Assembly: GCF_023744375.2 (NCBI RefSeq)
Contig: NZ_CP146284.1
Span: 3,162,001-3,226,000 of the forward strand
Direction: 5' to 3'
DNA length: 64,000 bases
DNA from: Parabacteroides sp. AD58
GTDB taxonomy: Bacteria; Bacteroidota; Bacteroidia; Bacteroidales; Tannerellaceae
The notes under the pieces are model-generated. The model worked only from the letters and a program-made list of their open reading frames with translations. It made no database searches and was not told where the DNA came from. Made by a program: the position numbers and the translations under genes. Positions within the stretch are counted from its first letter, which is position 1, and every line of letters starts with the position of its first letter. Below, in pieces: positions 19,701 through 27,835 of the stretch.

Positions 19701-19938
19701 CAAAGATGATATGGCTACTTCAAACGAAACAATCGCTGCTGGTAATGTAGTAGTAGCTGGTACAAACGGTGCAGTAGTAGTTAAGGGTGCAGAAGGTAAG
19801 TCTGTAATCGTAAGCACAATCCTTGGTAAGGTAGTAGCTAACGACGTATTGACTTCTGACAACGCACAGATCACAGCTCCTGCAGGTGTAGTAGTTGTAT
19901 CAGTTGATGGCGAAAGCTTCAAAGTGGTTGTTAAATAA
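16795..19938 (+). CDS. Large secreted protein with DUF6383-like C-terminus
   Basis: 1047-residue exported protein of unknown function. Signal peptide 1-22 (MNKKVLTLMAGVALFGASTA, cleavage after FA). The body carries repeated blocks of the form Y-L/I-x-x-x-x-x-G-x-Y-L-A (near 30, 375 and 590), possibly a beta-trefoil-like or other beta repeat. The last 70 residues (from about 980: VVVAGTNGAVVVKGAEG, ILGKVVANDVLTSDNAQI, GVVVVSVDGESFKVVVK) form a compact beta domain that resembles DUF6383 of Parabacteroides surface proteins and, in pattern, T9SS C-terminal signals. AT-rich frequent-codon use and the strong promoter suggest high expression; a surface-layer or adhesin role is plausible but unproven. 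Confidence 0.75.
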   Translation: MNKKVLTLMAGVALFGASTAFAESSVSSLVEGANKGLYQLMTGDKFLAINTKGELTVVAKGDLTADNVASTLWCTNVIVENQGKAPIYDFVNKGAEALLSVTMDDFAKNATVTTKNSIVGGEIAGWAFSTTYANKLEANKPLYSYFTNDSVVGLVVEEGKVRLKQALASAVSAANFAKFTLVEAAAVTLNANQINTKLGIQAADAGVQLTFNPDRNNTSLENPFSDVPFIAKAVSGEDFVYITKKADGQYLHVDTAYTNDNSEKFLAFNYKKSLSSDLKDQGKFLFTYFPTQDSLVIQVKQAARLSTTNNTWEKALTSATQITGNSTKKNYVTVQDLVAADGTRIVTIADTKETDIALGFTGCVEAETDKVSIADGLYLIQNATTGKYLASPIHVDGNASEWVSVDAAEQNVMHMPAYQWVVLKTKTSDYFLSTSPVNVQNREYPSLKNPYVKSDALANGSAWQLTQAAGSKLYYCAKLSSDSLAITQITDKKILGDQYLGYKYLSNDELMITNYAFNYFNPYTMDKYIAQVVGDSTLNALQEDPTYFELVAQNSNKAVNYGYTVTDDVKARINGLAQLVRATYQIKSGDNYIAVGNENNYVLSDVLTPATFYFKENNETEDKGCFYAFIDKEIANNHFVNKLGVADQSLKALLQEQVIEEVRTSAFAIGLADQPLYRRFNSVALDGAVEGSEDATKVLKFKELYRGEYLMDEANENFKNKGVNYLGIDRADKAVAGLSFNVDTAVLNLSASGTIKPQYFVYVSKEEVASVPGTPCNEDGNHVDANGKPTDAAHCVHATPAKPGFTVAKYLVSFADSTDTKLYKFGEYTRVGFVKGLHIGDSLYFLTNGFEKMAAAELDTATILANYKATKSTQNIIDLKALRKDDAHHNYTWSFRYINPEAAAAEEESARSFLFESNTESGVKVAPAKAAWLKSQNGCLVLSDPKTSTFENAKTGGDNALIFNIEVGSKDDMATSNETIAAGNVVVAGTNGAVVVKGAEGKSVIVSTILGKVVANDVLTSDNAQITAPAGVVVVSVDGESFKVVVK

Positions 19939-19954
19939 ACATAGATTTTAAAGG

Positions 19955-20155
19955 TCGGGAGTGGTATCACTCCCGATACCATAAATTATAATTTTTAAGT
20001 TACCACGCGATTGACTTCGGTCTAATCAAGTAACCTGCGAAGGAGAACAAGTGGTTTAGTATTAATAATAGTGTAATAAAAGTCTATCCTTCCCCTCCGC
20101 GAGGAACGGAAGGAACCAAAAAAAGAAGGCGGTACTTTTCGGTATCGCCTTTTTT
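19955..20155 (+). ncRNA. Structured 3' region or small RNA ending in intrinsic terminator
   Basis: Four structures in 200 nt: a 9-bp hairpin with 4-nt loop (19955-19963 with 19968-19976); a C(UUCG)G tetraloop hairpin (20009-20027); a GC-rich hairpin (20087-20097 with 20101-20114, one 3-nt bulge); and the terminator at 20128-20155. Segments 20002-20006 (ACCAC) and 20051-20055 (GTGGT) could also pair. No open frame. It may be a long 3'UTR or a separate sRNA; no -7 element was found inside it. Confidence 0.45.
20128..20155 (+). terminator. Intrinsic terminator
   Basis: 8-bp stem with one G-U pair (20128-20135 with 20142-20149), then a run of T at 20150-20155. Confidence 0.8.
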
Positions 20156-20179
20156 GTATCCTAAGAATTTGTAGGGTAT

Positions 20180-20875
20180 TTACTTCATTTTATCCAGTAT
20201 TTCCGTCAGTCGTTTCACACCTTCAGACGCTCCGCACTGCAGATGAACAATATCATCCCGATAGGTCCGGACTTCTTTCGGATCAATCAGATAAATTGGT
20301 TGCCCGCGGCGGGCATAGTTTAATAATCCAGCTGCAGGATATACATTCAGCGAAGTACCGATAATCACGAAGATATCACAGTCTTCTACCTCTCGAATGG
20401 CCGGCTCTATCATCGGAACAGCTTCCCCAAACCAAACAATAAAAGGCCGCAACTGCACACCTTTCGGGTCTTTATCTCCCAAATGTATATCTGGATGAGC
20501 AGGATCCAGATCATAGGTTGTTTCCAAGTCGCGTACAGAGCAGGCTTTCATCAGTTCTCCATGTAAATGAATAACCTGTGTACTTCCTGCCCGTTCATGT
20601 AAATTATCAATGTTTTGTGTGATGATCCGCACATCAAAGTCTTTTTCCAAAGCAGCTAACCCATAATGTCCGGCATTCGGCTTTGTATTCAATAGTTCAC
20701 GCCTGCGCTGATTATAAAAGTTCAGAACCAGCTCCGGATCCTTTTGGAAGCCTTCGGGCGTAGCCACATCTTCTACCCGATATTTTTCCCATAATCCATC
20801 TGAATCGCGAAAGGTAGAAATGCCACTTTCGGCACTCATTCCGGCACCTGTTAATACCACTAATCTTTTTTTCAT
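20180..20875 (-). CDS. Sir2-family NAD-dependent deacylase
   Basis: NAD-dependent protein lysine deacylase, cytoplasmic. 231 residues, normal for bacterial sirtuins. The NAD-binding GAGMSAESGISTFRD is at 10-24, TQNIDNLHERAG at 87-97, and the catalytic His105 in HLHGEL. RPFIVWFGE follows at about 143-151 and IIGTSLNVYPAAGL near 180. Odd point: between His105 and RPFIVWFGE only one cysteine (Cys112) remains, so the usual four-cysteine zinc site is absent. Zinc-less sirtuins are known, so activity is still likely. Single gene, divergent from rpsA. Confidence 0.92.
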   Translation of the reverse strand: MKKRLVVLTGAGMSAESGISTFRDSDGLWEKYRVEDVATPEGFQKDPELVLNFYNQRRRELLNTKPNAGHYGLAALEKDFDVRIITQNIDNLHERAGSTQVIHLHGELMKACSVRDLETTYDLDPAHPDIHLGDKDPKGVQLRPFIVWFGEAVPMIEPAIREVEDCDIFVIIGTSLNVYPAAGLLNYARRGQPIYLIDPKEVRTYRDDIVHLQCGASEGVKRLTEILDKMK

Positions 20876-21068
20876 GATGATTTGAATTTAGATTGTTATG
20901 CAAATTAATCGATTTCTGCCAAATGAACAAATTTCTGGAAAAGAGTTTTAATGCCTGTTCGTTCATATCAGACTAAAGTGTCAGCTGAGAAATGGGCAGG
21001 AAATGGGCTAACTTCTTGTCTATTAGTTAAAGAATATGGATTCGCATGCAAATTTAATAATGGATTCG
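20876..21068. other. Divergent intergenic region, sirtuin/rpsA
   Basis: No gene. A short direct repeat GAAATGGGC occurs twice, 12 bp apart, near 20990-21010. No minus-strand promoter for the sirtuin recognised. Confidence 0.3.
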
Positions 21069-21097
21069 TTGTAAATCAGAAAAAAGCATTACCTTTG
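21069..21097 (+). promoter_or_regulatory. Promoter of rpsA
   Basis: TACCTTTG at 21090-21097 matches the -7 consensus; TTG at 21069-21071, 18 nt before, is a partial -33. Leader about 68 nt. Confidence 0.6.
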
Positions 21098-21171
21098 CCG
21101 CTGATTTTTGAGAGAGGCAACATAAAGTCTAACTTACTAATTAAAACAAACTTAGTATTAACAATTTTAGA

Positions 21172-22956
21172 ATGGAAAATTTGAAGAACATTCAGCCGAT
21201 CGATAACTTCGATTGGGATGCTCTTGAAAAGGGCGAATCTTACGGAAGCGTAAACAAGGAAGATCTTGTAAAAACTTACGACGAAACCCTGAACACTGTA
21301 AAAGACAAAGAAGTGGTTATGGGTACTGTTACTGCAATGAACAAACGTGAAGTTGTAGTAAACATTGGTTTCAAATCTGATGGTGTTGTTCCGATGTCTG
21401 AATTCCGTTACAACCCGGATTTGAAGATTGGCGATCAGGTAGAAGTTTATATCGAAAGCCAGGAAGACAAAAAAGGACAATTAATCCTTTCTCACAAAAA
21501 AGCTCGTGCTTCTCGTTCTTGGGAACGTGTTAACGAAGCACTGGAAAAAGATGAAATCATCAAGGGTTACATCAAGTGTCGTACGAAGGGCGGTATGATC
21601 GTTGACGTATTCGGAATCGAAGCCTTCTTGCCAGGTTCTCAGATTGACGTTAAACCGATCCGCGACTATGATGTATTCGTTGGTAAAACAATGGAATTCA
21701 AGATCGTTAAGATCAACCAGGAATTCAAGAACGTGGTTGTTTCTCACAAGGCTCTTATCGAAGCTGAACTGGAACAGCAGAAGAAAGACATCATTTCTAA
21801 GCTGGAAAAAGGTCAGGTATTGGAAGGAACTGTCAAGAACATCACTTCTTACGGTGTATTCATCGACTTGGGTGGCGTAGACGGTTTGATCCACATCACA
21901 GACTTGTCTTGGGGCCGTGTTTCTCATCCGGAAGAAATCGTTCAGCTGGATCAGAAGATCAACGTGGTTATCCTGGACTTCGACGACGAAAAGAAACGTA
22001 TTGCTTTAGGTTTGAAGCAGCTGACTCCGCATCCTTGGGATGCTTTGGATCCTAACTTGAAAGTTGGTGACAAAGTTAAAGGTAAAGTTGTCGTTATGGC
22101 TGACTACGGAGCATTCATCGAAATCGCTCCGGGCGTAGAAGGTTTGATCCACGTTTCTGAAATGTCTTGGACTCAGCACTTGCGTTCTGCTCAGGACTTC
22201 ATGAAGGTTGGTGACGAAGTTGAAGCTGTTATCTTGACATTGGATCGTGAAGAACGTAAGATGTCTCTGGGTATCAAGCAGCTGAAACCGGATCCATGGG
22301 AAAACATCGAAGAACGCTTCCCGGTTGGATCAAGACACATGGCTAAAGTACGTAACTTCACTAACTTCGGTGTATTCGTAGAAATCGAAGAAGGTGTTGA
22401 CGGTTTGATCCACATTTCTGACTTGTCTTGGACGAAGAAGATCAAACATCCGTCTGAATTCACTCAGATTGGTGCTGACATCGAAGTTCAGGTTTTGGAA
22501 ATCGATAAGGAAAACCGCCGCTTGAGCTTAGGTCACAAGCAGCTGGAAGAAAATCCTTGGGATGTATTCGAAACTATCTTCACAGTAGGTTCAATCCACG
22601 AAGGTACAATCATCGAAATGTTGGATAAGGGTGCAGTTATTTCTTTGCCTTACGGTGTTGAAGGTTTCGCTACTCCGAAACACTTGGTTAAGGAAGACGG
22701 TTCTCAGGCTCAGGTAGACGAAAAGCTGCCGTTCAAGGTAATCGAATTCAACAAGGATGCTAAGAGAATCATCTTGTCTCACAGCCGCGTATTCGAAGAC
22801 GAACAGAAGAACGCTAAGAAAGAAGCTGCTGCTGAAAAGAAAGCTAAACACAACAAGAAAGAAGAAAACAACGTAGTTACTCCTCAGCTCGAAAAGACTA
22901 CTTTAGGTGATATTGAAGAGTTGGCTGCTTTGAAAGAAAAACTTTCTGGTAAATAA
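21172..22956 (+). CDS. rpsA: 30S ribosomal protein S1
   Basis: Ribosomal protein that brings mRNA to the 30S subunit; especially relevant where Shine-Dalgarno sites are scarce, as here. 594 residues with six S1/OB motifs in order: starts near 49 (GTVTAMNKREVVVNIG), 135 (GYIKCRTKGGMIV), 218 (GTVKNITSYGVFIDLG), 303 (GKVVVMADYGAFIEI), 390 (AKVRNFTNFGVFVEIEEG) and 480 (GTIIEMLDKGAVISL). A lysine-rich tail follows at about 545-565. Codon use is strongly biased, typical of highly expressed genes. Single transcription unit with its own promoter and terminator. Confidence 0.97.
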   Translation: MENLKNIQPIDNFDWDALEKGESYGSVNKEDLVKTYDETLNTVKDKEVVMGTVTAMNKREVVVNIGFKSDGVVPMSEFRYNPDLKIGDQVEVYIESQEDKKGQLILSHKKARASRSWERVNEALEKDEIIKGYIKCRTKGGMIVDVFGIEAFLPGSQIDVKPIRDYDVFVGKTMEFKIVKINQEFKNVVVSHKALIEAELEQQKKDIISKLEKGQVLEGTVKNITSYGVFIDLGGVDGLIHITDLSWGRVSHPEEIVQLDQKINVVILDFDDEKKRIALGLKQLTPHPWDALDPNLKVGDKVKGKVVVMADYGAFIEIAPGVEGLIHVSEMSWTQHLRSAQDFMKVGDEVEAVILTLDREERKMSLGIKQLKPDPWENIEERFPVGSRHMAKVRNFTNFGVFVEIEEGVDGLIHISDLSWTKKIKHPSEFTQIGADIEVQVLEIDKENRRLSLGHKQLEENPWDVFETIFTVGSIHEGTIIEMLDKGAVISLPYGVEGFATPKHLVKEDGSQAQVDEKLPFKVIEFNKDAKRIILSHSRVFEDEQKNAKKEAAAEKKAKHNKKEENNVVTPQLEKTTLGDIEELAALKEKLSGK

Positions 22957-22980
22957 TTGAGTTTATAAGCTATTCAATAG

Positions 22981-23015
22981 AAAGGCTGGTTTCCCGATTG
23001 GGAAGCCGGCCTTTT
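22981..23015 (+). terminator. Terminator of rpsA
   Basis: 15-bp stem with two G-U pairs (22981-22995 with 23000-23014), 4-nt loop, T run at 23012-23015. It abuts the next promoter. Confidence 0.85.
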
Positions 23016-23044
23016 GTGTATCTTAAACTCTTTACGTATCTTTG
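23013..23044 (+). promoter_or_regulatory. Promoter of the HAD phosphatase gene
   Basis: TTTG at 23013-23016, 20 nt spacer, TATCTTTG at 23037-23044. The -33 element lies inside the T-rich tail of the rpsA terminator. Confidence 0.75.
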
Positions 23045-23083
23045 TCGCCTTTATATTGTACCGTATAATTAATATCCGATAAA

Positions 23084-23734
23084 ATGAAAAAGTTAGTAAT
23101 CTTTGACCTGGATGGTACGCTTCTGAATACAATTGCTGATTTGGCGCACAGCACGAACTATGCGTTGGAAAAGAATGGTTTTCCGACTCATCAGTTGGGT
23201 GAATATAATTATTTTGTGGGTAACGGCATTAACAAACTGTTCGAGCGTGCTTTGCCTGAAGGCGAAAAGACAGAAGAAAATATCGCTAAGATCCGTCGGG
23301 ATTTTCTGGCTCATTATGATGTGCATAATGCTGATAACAGCCGACCTTACGAAGGCATTCCGGAACTGCTTCTGGCGTTGCAGGAAAAAGGAGTTCAGAT
23401 TGCCGTGGCTTCGAACAAATACCAGGCGGCAACTTCGAAGTTGGTTGGTTACTTTTTCCCGAACATCCACTTTACGGCTGTATTGGGCCAGCGGGAAGGC
23501 GTAAAGACAAAGCCGGATCCGGGAATTGTGGCTGAAATCAGGGAAAAGGCGCAGGTGGATGCTGCTGATACCTTATATATTGGAGATTCAAATGTGGATA
23601 TGCAAACGGCTATCAACAGTGGTGTAGATGGTTGTGGAGTGACTTGGGGATTTCGCCCGGCTTCCGAACTCGAATCTTATCATCCGAAGTACATAGCCCA
23701 AAAGGCTTCTGATATTTTAGGTATGTTGGAATAA
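23084..23734 (+). CDS. HAD-superfamily hydrolase, phosphoglycolate phosphatase-like
   Basis: Cytoplasmic phosphatase of HAD subfamily I with a helical cap at about 15-80. 216 residues. Motif I FDLDGTLLNT (Asp8 nucleophile, Asp10), motif II VASNKY near 108, motif III lysine in TKPDPG near 145 and motif IV YIGDSNVDM near 165 are all present. Similar to Gph, which removes phosphoglycolate arising from DNA repair, but HAD substrates cannot be read from sequence. Monocistronic with its own promoter and terminator. Confidence 0.88.
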   Translation: MKKLVIFDLDGTLLNTIADLAHSTNYALEKNGFPTHQLGEYNYFVGNGINKLFERALPEGEKTEENIAKIRRDFLAHYDVHNADNSRPYEGIPELLLALQEKGVQIAVASNKYQAATSKLVGYFFPNIHFTAVLGQREGVKTKPDPGIVAEIREKAQVDAADTLYIGDSNVDMQTAINSGVDGCGVTWGFRPASELESYHPKYIAQKASDILGMLE

Positions 23735-23738
23735 GAAA

Positions 23739-23773
23739 AAGAGGGTGTGTCGTAATACGCGATTCACCCTCTT
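23739..23773. terminator. Hairpin after the HAD gene, also at the IS left edge
   Basis: 9-bp perfect stem (23739-23747 with 23765-23773), A-rich before and T-rich after, so usable in both directions. It starts 5 nt after the HAD stop and is similar in inverted orientation to the hairpin at 25550-25579. Confidence 0.65.
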
Positions 23774-23807
23774 TTCTTTATCAACGATAAGAGCGTAGTT
23801 AACTTTT

Positions 23808-25463
23808 TCAGGCAGCGATATTCTGAAGATAATCTCGATTATTTTGTTCCCAATAGCTTAAATGAGCGGTAATAAGGCCGTAAAGGTGTTTAATTGGCCA
23901 ATTTATACCCTCTTTATTCATCTTGGTACACATCTTTTTTATATTGAAGGCGATGGCCAGGAAGGAAAAGTCCATGAGAACCTTGTCCTTTCCAAAATGA
24001 CGGAAGCGCTTGTAGTTCATGTTGAATTTTATCTGTCCAAATACAGCTTCCGGTTCTATGCACCTTTGCCCTCTGTGTTTCAGCCCTTCTTCGGAACAGA
24101 GAAGTTCCCGGGCTTTCTGTTTGTATATCCAGAGTCGGTGATTCAGTTCTATCGTCCTGTTTCCTTTAGCTTTAAAACACAGACATCTTAACGGACATCC
24201 TTCGCATCTGACAGCCCTATACCTGGCATATTCGACTACATATCCGGATTCGGTTTTCGTATGCCTGGTGCCTGCCCTCTGCATCTTTTGTCCCATTGGA
24301 CAGACACAGTAATCCTGTTCTTCATTGTAGAAAAAGTTTTCGGCTTTAAAAGGATTCGGTTTAAATCTTGGCCGCTGCTCCATGTGGAAATAATTGTATT
24401 TGACGTATGCTTCCATCCCGTTTTCCGACATAAAGTGGTAATTCTCTTCTGATCCGTAACCGGAATCAGCAACCACCGTATGAGCCAACTGGCCGTATCT
24501 GTCGGCAAAGGACTTCAGGAAGGGAATCATCGTCAAGGTGTCAGTCGGATTCGGGAAAAGAGAATAATCGATAATGAATTGATTTTCCGTAGCAATCTGA
24601 AGATTATATCCGGGTTTTGTCTGACCGTTGCGCATGGCATCCTCCTTCATTCTCATAAAGGTGGCCTCTTTGTCTGTCTTGGAATAAGAGTTGCGGTCCT
24701 GAAGATTGTCCAGATGGTTATTGTATTCCTGAAGCTTATCTCTATGTGCTTCCAGTTCTTTCAGCTGCCTGCGTTTCTTTCTCAGTGCAGATTTCTGCTC
24801 TTTCGTGGATGGTTCTGAAGCCTGTTCAAGGGCATTGCGTAATTCTCCTGCCATTTCTGTCAGCATGGAAGGGGAAAACTCAATTTCCTCGTTGTTTTCC
24901 GAAGCTTTTTCCTGAGCGATGACGTCATCTATTTGGCTTAACAAAACACTGATTTTCTTCATCAGTCGTTCACGGTTTCGCTCAACGCTCTTCCGCCATA
25001 CAAAAGTATATTTGTTGGCCTTGGACTCAATCTTTGTTCCGTCAATATATTCCACATTCAGACTGATGAAACCTTTGGATGAAAGCAGAAGTACGGTTTG
25101 GGTAAACACTTCGTTAATTTCCTTCTTCACCCGGTTACGGAAACGGTTGATAGTAATGAAGTCCGGTTTCTCATAACCGGCTAACCATATGTAATGGATA
25201 TCACGACGAAGATGCTTTTCTATTTTCCGGCAGGAGTATATATTGTTCATATAGGCATACAAGATAACCTTTAGCATCATCTTGGGATGGTAAGGACTAC
25301 GGCCGTATTCTTTGTATAACTTCCTGAAACCTTCAAGATTCAGGCTTTCAACCAAAGCGTCAACCATGCGTACAGGATCGTTTTCTGCAATATCTTCATC
25401 GATTCTTTGCGGAAAAAGTACCGTTTGGTTGGGAGTGTATGGACGAAAATGTATCTTTGTCAT
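23808..25463 (-). CDS. IS1182-family transposase
   Basis: DDE transposase of 551 residues, apparently intact. N-terminal InsH/DUF772-type domain at about 15-110 (NDPVRMVDALVESLNLEGF; GRSPYHPKMMLKVILYAYM; YSCRKIEKHL). Candidate catalytic acids: Asp in EYIDGTKIESKANKYTF near 140, Asp in VVADSGYGSEENYHF near 318, and Glu in CIEPEAVFGQIK near 480. A coiled charged stretch at about 205-265 separates the first two, as in this family. A cluster of cysteines near 388-430 (CVCPMG, CEGCPLRCLC) looks like a zinc site. Its presence as a complete frame suggests recent insertion. Confidence 0.92.
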   Translation of the reverse strand: MTKIHFRPYTPNQTVLFPQRIDEDIAENDPVRMVDALVESLNLEGFRKLYKEYGRSPYHPKMMLKVILYAYMNNIYSCRKIEKHLRRDIHYIWLAGYEKPDFITINRFRNRVKKEINEVFTQTVLLLSSKGFISLNVEYIDGTKIESKANKYTFVWRKSVERNRERLMKKISVLLSQIDDVIAQEKASENNEEIEFSPSMLTEMAGELRNALEQASEPSTKEQKSALRKKRRQLKELEAHRDKLQEYNNHLDNLQDRNSYSKTDKEATFMRMKEDAMRNGQTKPGYNLQIATENQFIIDYSLFPNPTDTLTMIPFLKSFADRYGQLAHTVVADSGYGSEENYHFMSENGMEAYVKYNYFHMEQRPRFKPNPFKAENFFYNEEQDYCVCPMGQKMQRAGTRHTKTESGYVVEYARYRAVRCEGCPLRCLCFKAKGNRTIELNHRLWIYKQKARELLCSEEGLKHRGQRCIEPEAVFGQIKFNMNYKRFRHFGKDKVLMDFSFLAIAFNIKKMCTKMNKEGINWPIKHLYGLITAHLSYWEQNNRDYLQNIAA

Positions 25464-25509
25464 ATGTGTAAATCTTTATGCTTAAAGATACAAAATCTTT
25501 AGGTAATAA

Positions 25510-25541
25510 CAAAGCCCCAGCTTGTGAAAGTCGGGGCTTTG
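25510..25541 (-). terminator. Hairpin upstream of the transposase gene
   Basis: 9-bp perfect stem (25510-25518 with 25533-25541). It lies between GH29 and the transposase on the minus strand and would stop transcription from running into the transposase, a known IS feature. Confidence 0.55.
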
Positions 25542-25549
25542 TGCTAAAA

Positions 25550-25579
25550 AAGAAGGTGTGCTTTTTGACACACCTTCTT
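25550..25579. terminator. Hairpin after the GH29 gene
   Basis: 11-bp perfect stem (25550-25560 with 25569-25579), 8-nt loop, A6/T6 flanks. It follows the GH29 stop by 13 nt on the minus strand. Confidence 0.8.
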
Positions 25580-25592
25580 TTTTCTTTCTATC

Positions 25593-27644
25593 TTATTCTG
25601 TCAGGACGGAGAATTCTCCGATACCTGTGCTTTTGACATCATCTACGTTGCGTACAGATTCCAGTGTGACTTCCCGCCCTTTTACCGGAGCAAAGCGGAT
25701 GACTTGTTCGATTGGGTTCGCTTTGATGTTCGAGAACTCTCCGCTTGAAACTAATCTGCCGTCTACATAAAACCGGTAGCTGGAAATATGTCCTTGCGCA
25801 TCCCGATTCTGATTCGGTGTGTACCGGAAACCGGAAATCGTCTGCGGTTGTGTGAGGCGTACCGTCAATGCCTGTTTTCCCTTGGGCAGATAATAGGTCG
25901 TATAACCGTTCCCGTCGAGTATGGCCTTCTCTTTTTCATCCGCTACTTGGTACATTTTTGCCGGAATGTCAAATTCGGCTGTGGTGACCGGACTGTATTT
26001 GTCGAAAGTCGCGTCATAGACAATGGCCTTTACCGTAGCTTTCTGATCTAATACAAAAGGCTGGTTGTATAGAGCTGATTCTTTCGTCGGTTCACTTCCG
26101 TCGGTCGTATAATAGATCATCGCCGTCGGCTCGCCGGCCTGAATGCTGACTTTATCTTCCGGATTGCGGGTAACAGCCGGTTCAGTCAGCAGAGCAGGTG
26201 CCAGATACGCTTCTACATTATTGATACACAACGGTCCTTTTGCGTCCAGGAACGTCACCCGAAGCTTTTCGGCATGAACGGTTTTGAAACGTACAATGCG
26301 TTTGTAGCCGACCGTCGTTGTTTCATCCACCGGTTCTACCTCTTTCCATTGGGCATTGTCTTCATATTCAATCTTAAATGCCTTAACACGCTGGCCCAAT
26401 GGTATATATTCCTGCAATAACAAGCGGTTTACATCCGAGGCAGGAGTCATCGTAAAGGTCAGCGAAGCTTGTGTTACACCGTCTTCCGTTGCCCAGTAAG
26501 TATCCCAGTCGTCATCGGTAACCCGGGCCGGAGCATACGTTCTGCCACGTGTATTGCTTGCTTCTACATAGGCACTCTTCAGCAAGTTTGTCTTCAGGTC
26601 GTTCTGGATCGTCTGATACCATTCTACGGCACGGATGGAATCGCCTGGAGCAATTTTTCCGTTCAGTGCTACCGGGAAGTTCAGCAGGAAGTTGGTATTA
26701 TGACCGACACTGCGGTAATACAGATCGACCAGCTTGGCCAACGACTTTACCTGATGGTCTTCGCGGGCATGATAGAACCAACCCGGACGAATGGATACGT
26801 CGCATTCACCTCCCAACCATTTGTCGCCGTCTTCCATACCGCGCTGACTGTCGGTATAATGTTTTTCCTTTTCATAGGAATAAGGCGACCATTGCGTAGC
26901 GTCTGCCCAGCCTTCTTCGTTCCCGATCCAACGGATATCCGGCACGGTGCCTCCAAAAATCATGGCCTGCGGATGCAGTTCCTTAATAGCCTCGCGGGCT
27001 TCCTCATATTTATAATAGGTTTTCGGGTCGATCGAGCGTTTCTCGTTCGCTCCTCCGTACCAGCCGTCGCCGCCGTTGGCTCCGTCAAACCAATATTCGA
27101 ACAAAGGACCATAATTGCTGATTAGTTCGTGCATCTGGGCATGAAACTTTTCCACATATTCCGGCTGACCGTAGTTATCGCTGTTCCGGTCCCACGGAGA
27201 AAGATAAAGCCCAAACTTCAGTCCGTGTTTGCGGCAAGCATCCGAGAGTTCACGTACCATATCGCCTTTCCCGTCTTTCCAAGGCGAGTTCTTGACGGAA
27301 TATTCCGTCGTAGCCGTAGGCCAGAGGCAGAAGCCATCGTGATGTTTAGCCGTCAGGATCACTCCTTTCAATCCGGCCGCCTTGATGGTGCGTACCCATT
27401 GGTCGCAGTCTAAGTCCGTCGGATTAAAGGTCGAAGCTGGTGTGTTTCCGTAGCCCCATTCCAAATCATTGAAAGTATTTAATCCAAAATGAACGAAAGC
27501 GTAGGTCTCTAATTTATGCCAGGCGACTTGTTCCGGTGTAGGAACAGGCAAGACAGGCGCAGGTGGAGGAACATTCGTGCAGGCTGAAAGCAACCAGGTG
27601 GCCGCACATACGCCCGACATCAGTAAATAATGAGTCGTTTTCAT
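25593..27644 (-). CDS. Alpha-L-fucosidase, GH29, lipoprotein
   Basis: Exported glycosidase that removes alpha-linked L-fucose, e.g. from mucin or milk glycans. Start taken at the internal Met that gives a lipobox LLSAC (Cys22); the longer frame adds 11 residues before the signal. 683 residues. GH29 barrel at about 35-365: [13 protein letters not shown], the conserved [11 protein letters not shown] (His101-His102) and EYWFDGANG with nucleophile Asp187. C-terminal domains: an F5/8-type carbohydrate-binding sandwich near 375-490, a chitobiase-like segment near 500-565 ([15 protein letters not shown]) and a second sandwich to the end. Monocistronic, divergent from the tricorn-like protease. Confidence 0.94.
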   Translation of the reverse strand: MKTTHYLLMSGVCAATWLLSACTNVPPPAPVLPVPTPEQVAWHKLETYAFVHFGLNTFNDLEWGYGNTPASTFNPTDLDCDQWVRTIKAAGLKGVILTAKHHDGFCLWPTATTEYSVKNSPWKDGKGDMVRELSDACRKHGLKFGLYLSPWDRNSDNYGQPEYVEKFHAQMHELISNYGPLFEYWFDGANGGDGWYGGANEKRSIDPKTYYKYEEAREAIKELHPQAMIFGGTVPDIRWIGNEEGWADATQWSPYSYEKEKHYTDSQRGMEDGDKWLGGECDVSIRPGWFYHAREDHQVKSLAKLVDLYYRSVGHNTNFLLNFPVALNGKIAPGDSIRAVEWYQTIQNDLKTNLLKSAYVEASNTRGRTYAPARVTDDDWDTYWATEDGVTQASLTFTMTPASDVNRLLLQEYIPLGQRVKAFKIEYEDNAQWKEVEPVDETTTVGYKRIVRFKTVHAEKLRVTFLDAKGPLCINNVEAYLAPALLTEPAVTRNPEDKVSIQAGEPTAMIYYTTDGSEPTKESALYNQPFVLDQKATVKAIVYDATFDKYSPVTTAEFDIPAKMYQVADEKEKAILDGNGYTTYYLPKGKQALTVRLTQPQTISGFRYTPNQNRDAQGHISSYRFYVDGRLVSSGEFSNIKANPIEQVIRFAPVKGREVTLESVRNVDDVKSTGIGEFSVLTE

Positions 27645-27674
27645 ATCAGTTGTGTTTTTTATAGATAATAACTT

Positions 27675-27682
27675 CAAAGATA
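27675..27682 (-). promoter_or_regulatory. -7 element for the GH29 gene
   Basis: CAAAGATA on the plus strand, i.e. TATCTTTG on the minus strand, 31 nt before the start codon. No clear -33. Confidence 0.5.
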
Positions 27683-27835
27683 ATCTTTATCGGGGAATAA
27701 AAGCATCTTCCTGTATTTTATTATCATATAACGGTCTTCTTTCTGCTAAAGAAAGGAGCATCTGTTCCGGATATGGTGACCTTGTAATGTAATTGTGCCT
27801 GGATTTGAATGTGAAAGTAATGAGCTTTTAATTGT

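Larger units (their letters stand above)
23774..25549 (-). mobile_element. IS1182-like insertion sequence, exact ends not defined
   Basis: A full transposase gene lies alone between two convergent host genes. I could not identify terminal repeats or a target duplication with confidence; the limits given are the inner edges of the flanking hairpins. The outer arms of those hairpins share GGTGTGTC / GACACACC and could themselves be the terminal inverted repeats, which would put the ends near 23744 and 25574. Confidence 0.6.

Noticed and set aside
20087..20114. Signal-recognition-particle RNA because of GGAAGGAA-like bases
   Set aside because: The conserved internal loop of 4.5S RNA is missing and the pairing does not fit.
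26469..27125. Open frame of 218 codons on the plus strand
   Set aside because: Lies wholly antisense to the GH29 gene, which has clear catalytic motifs; composition effect.
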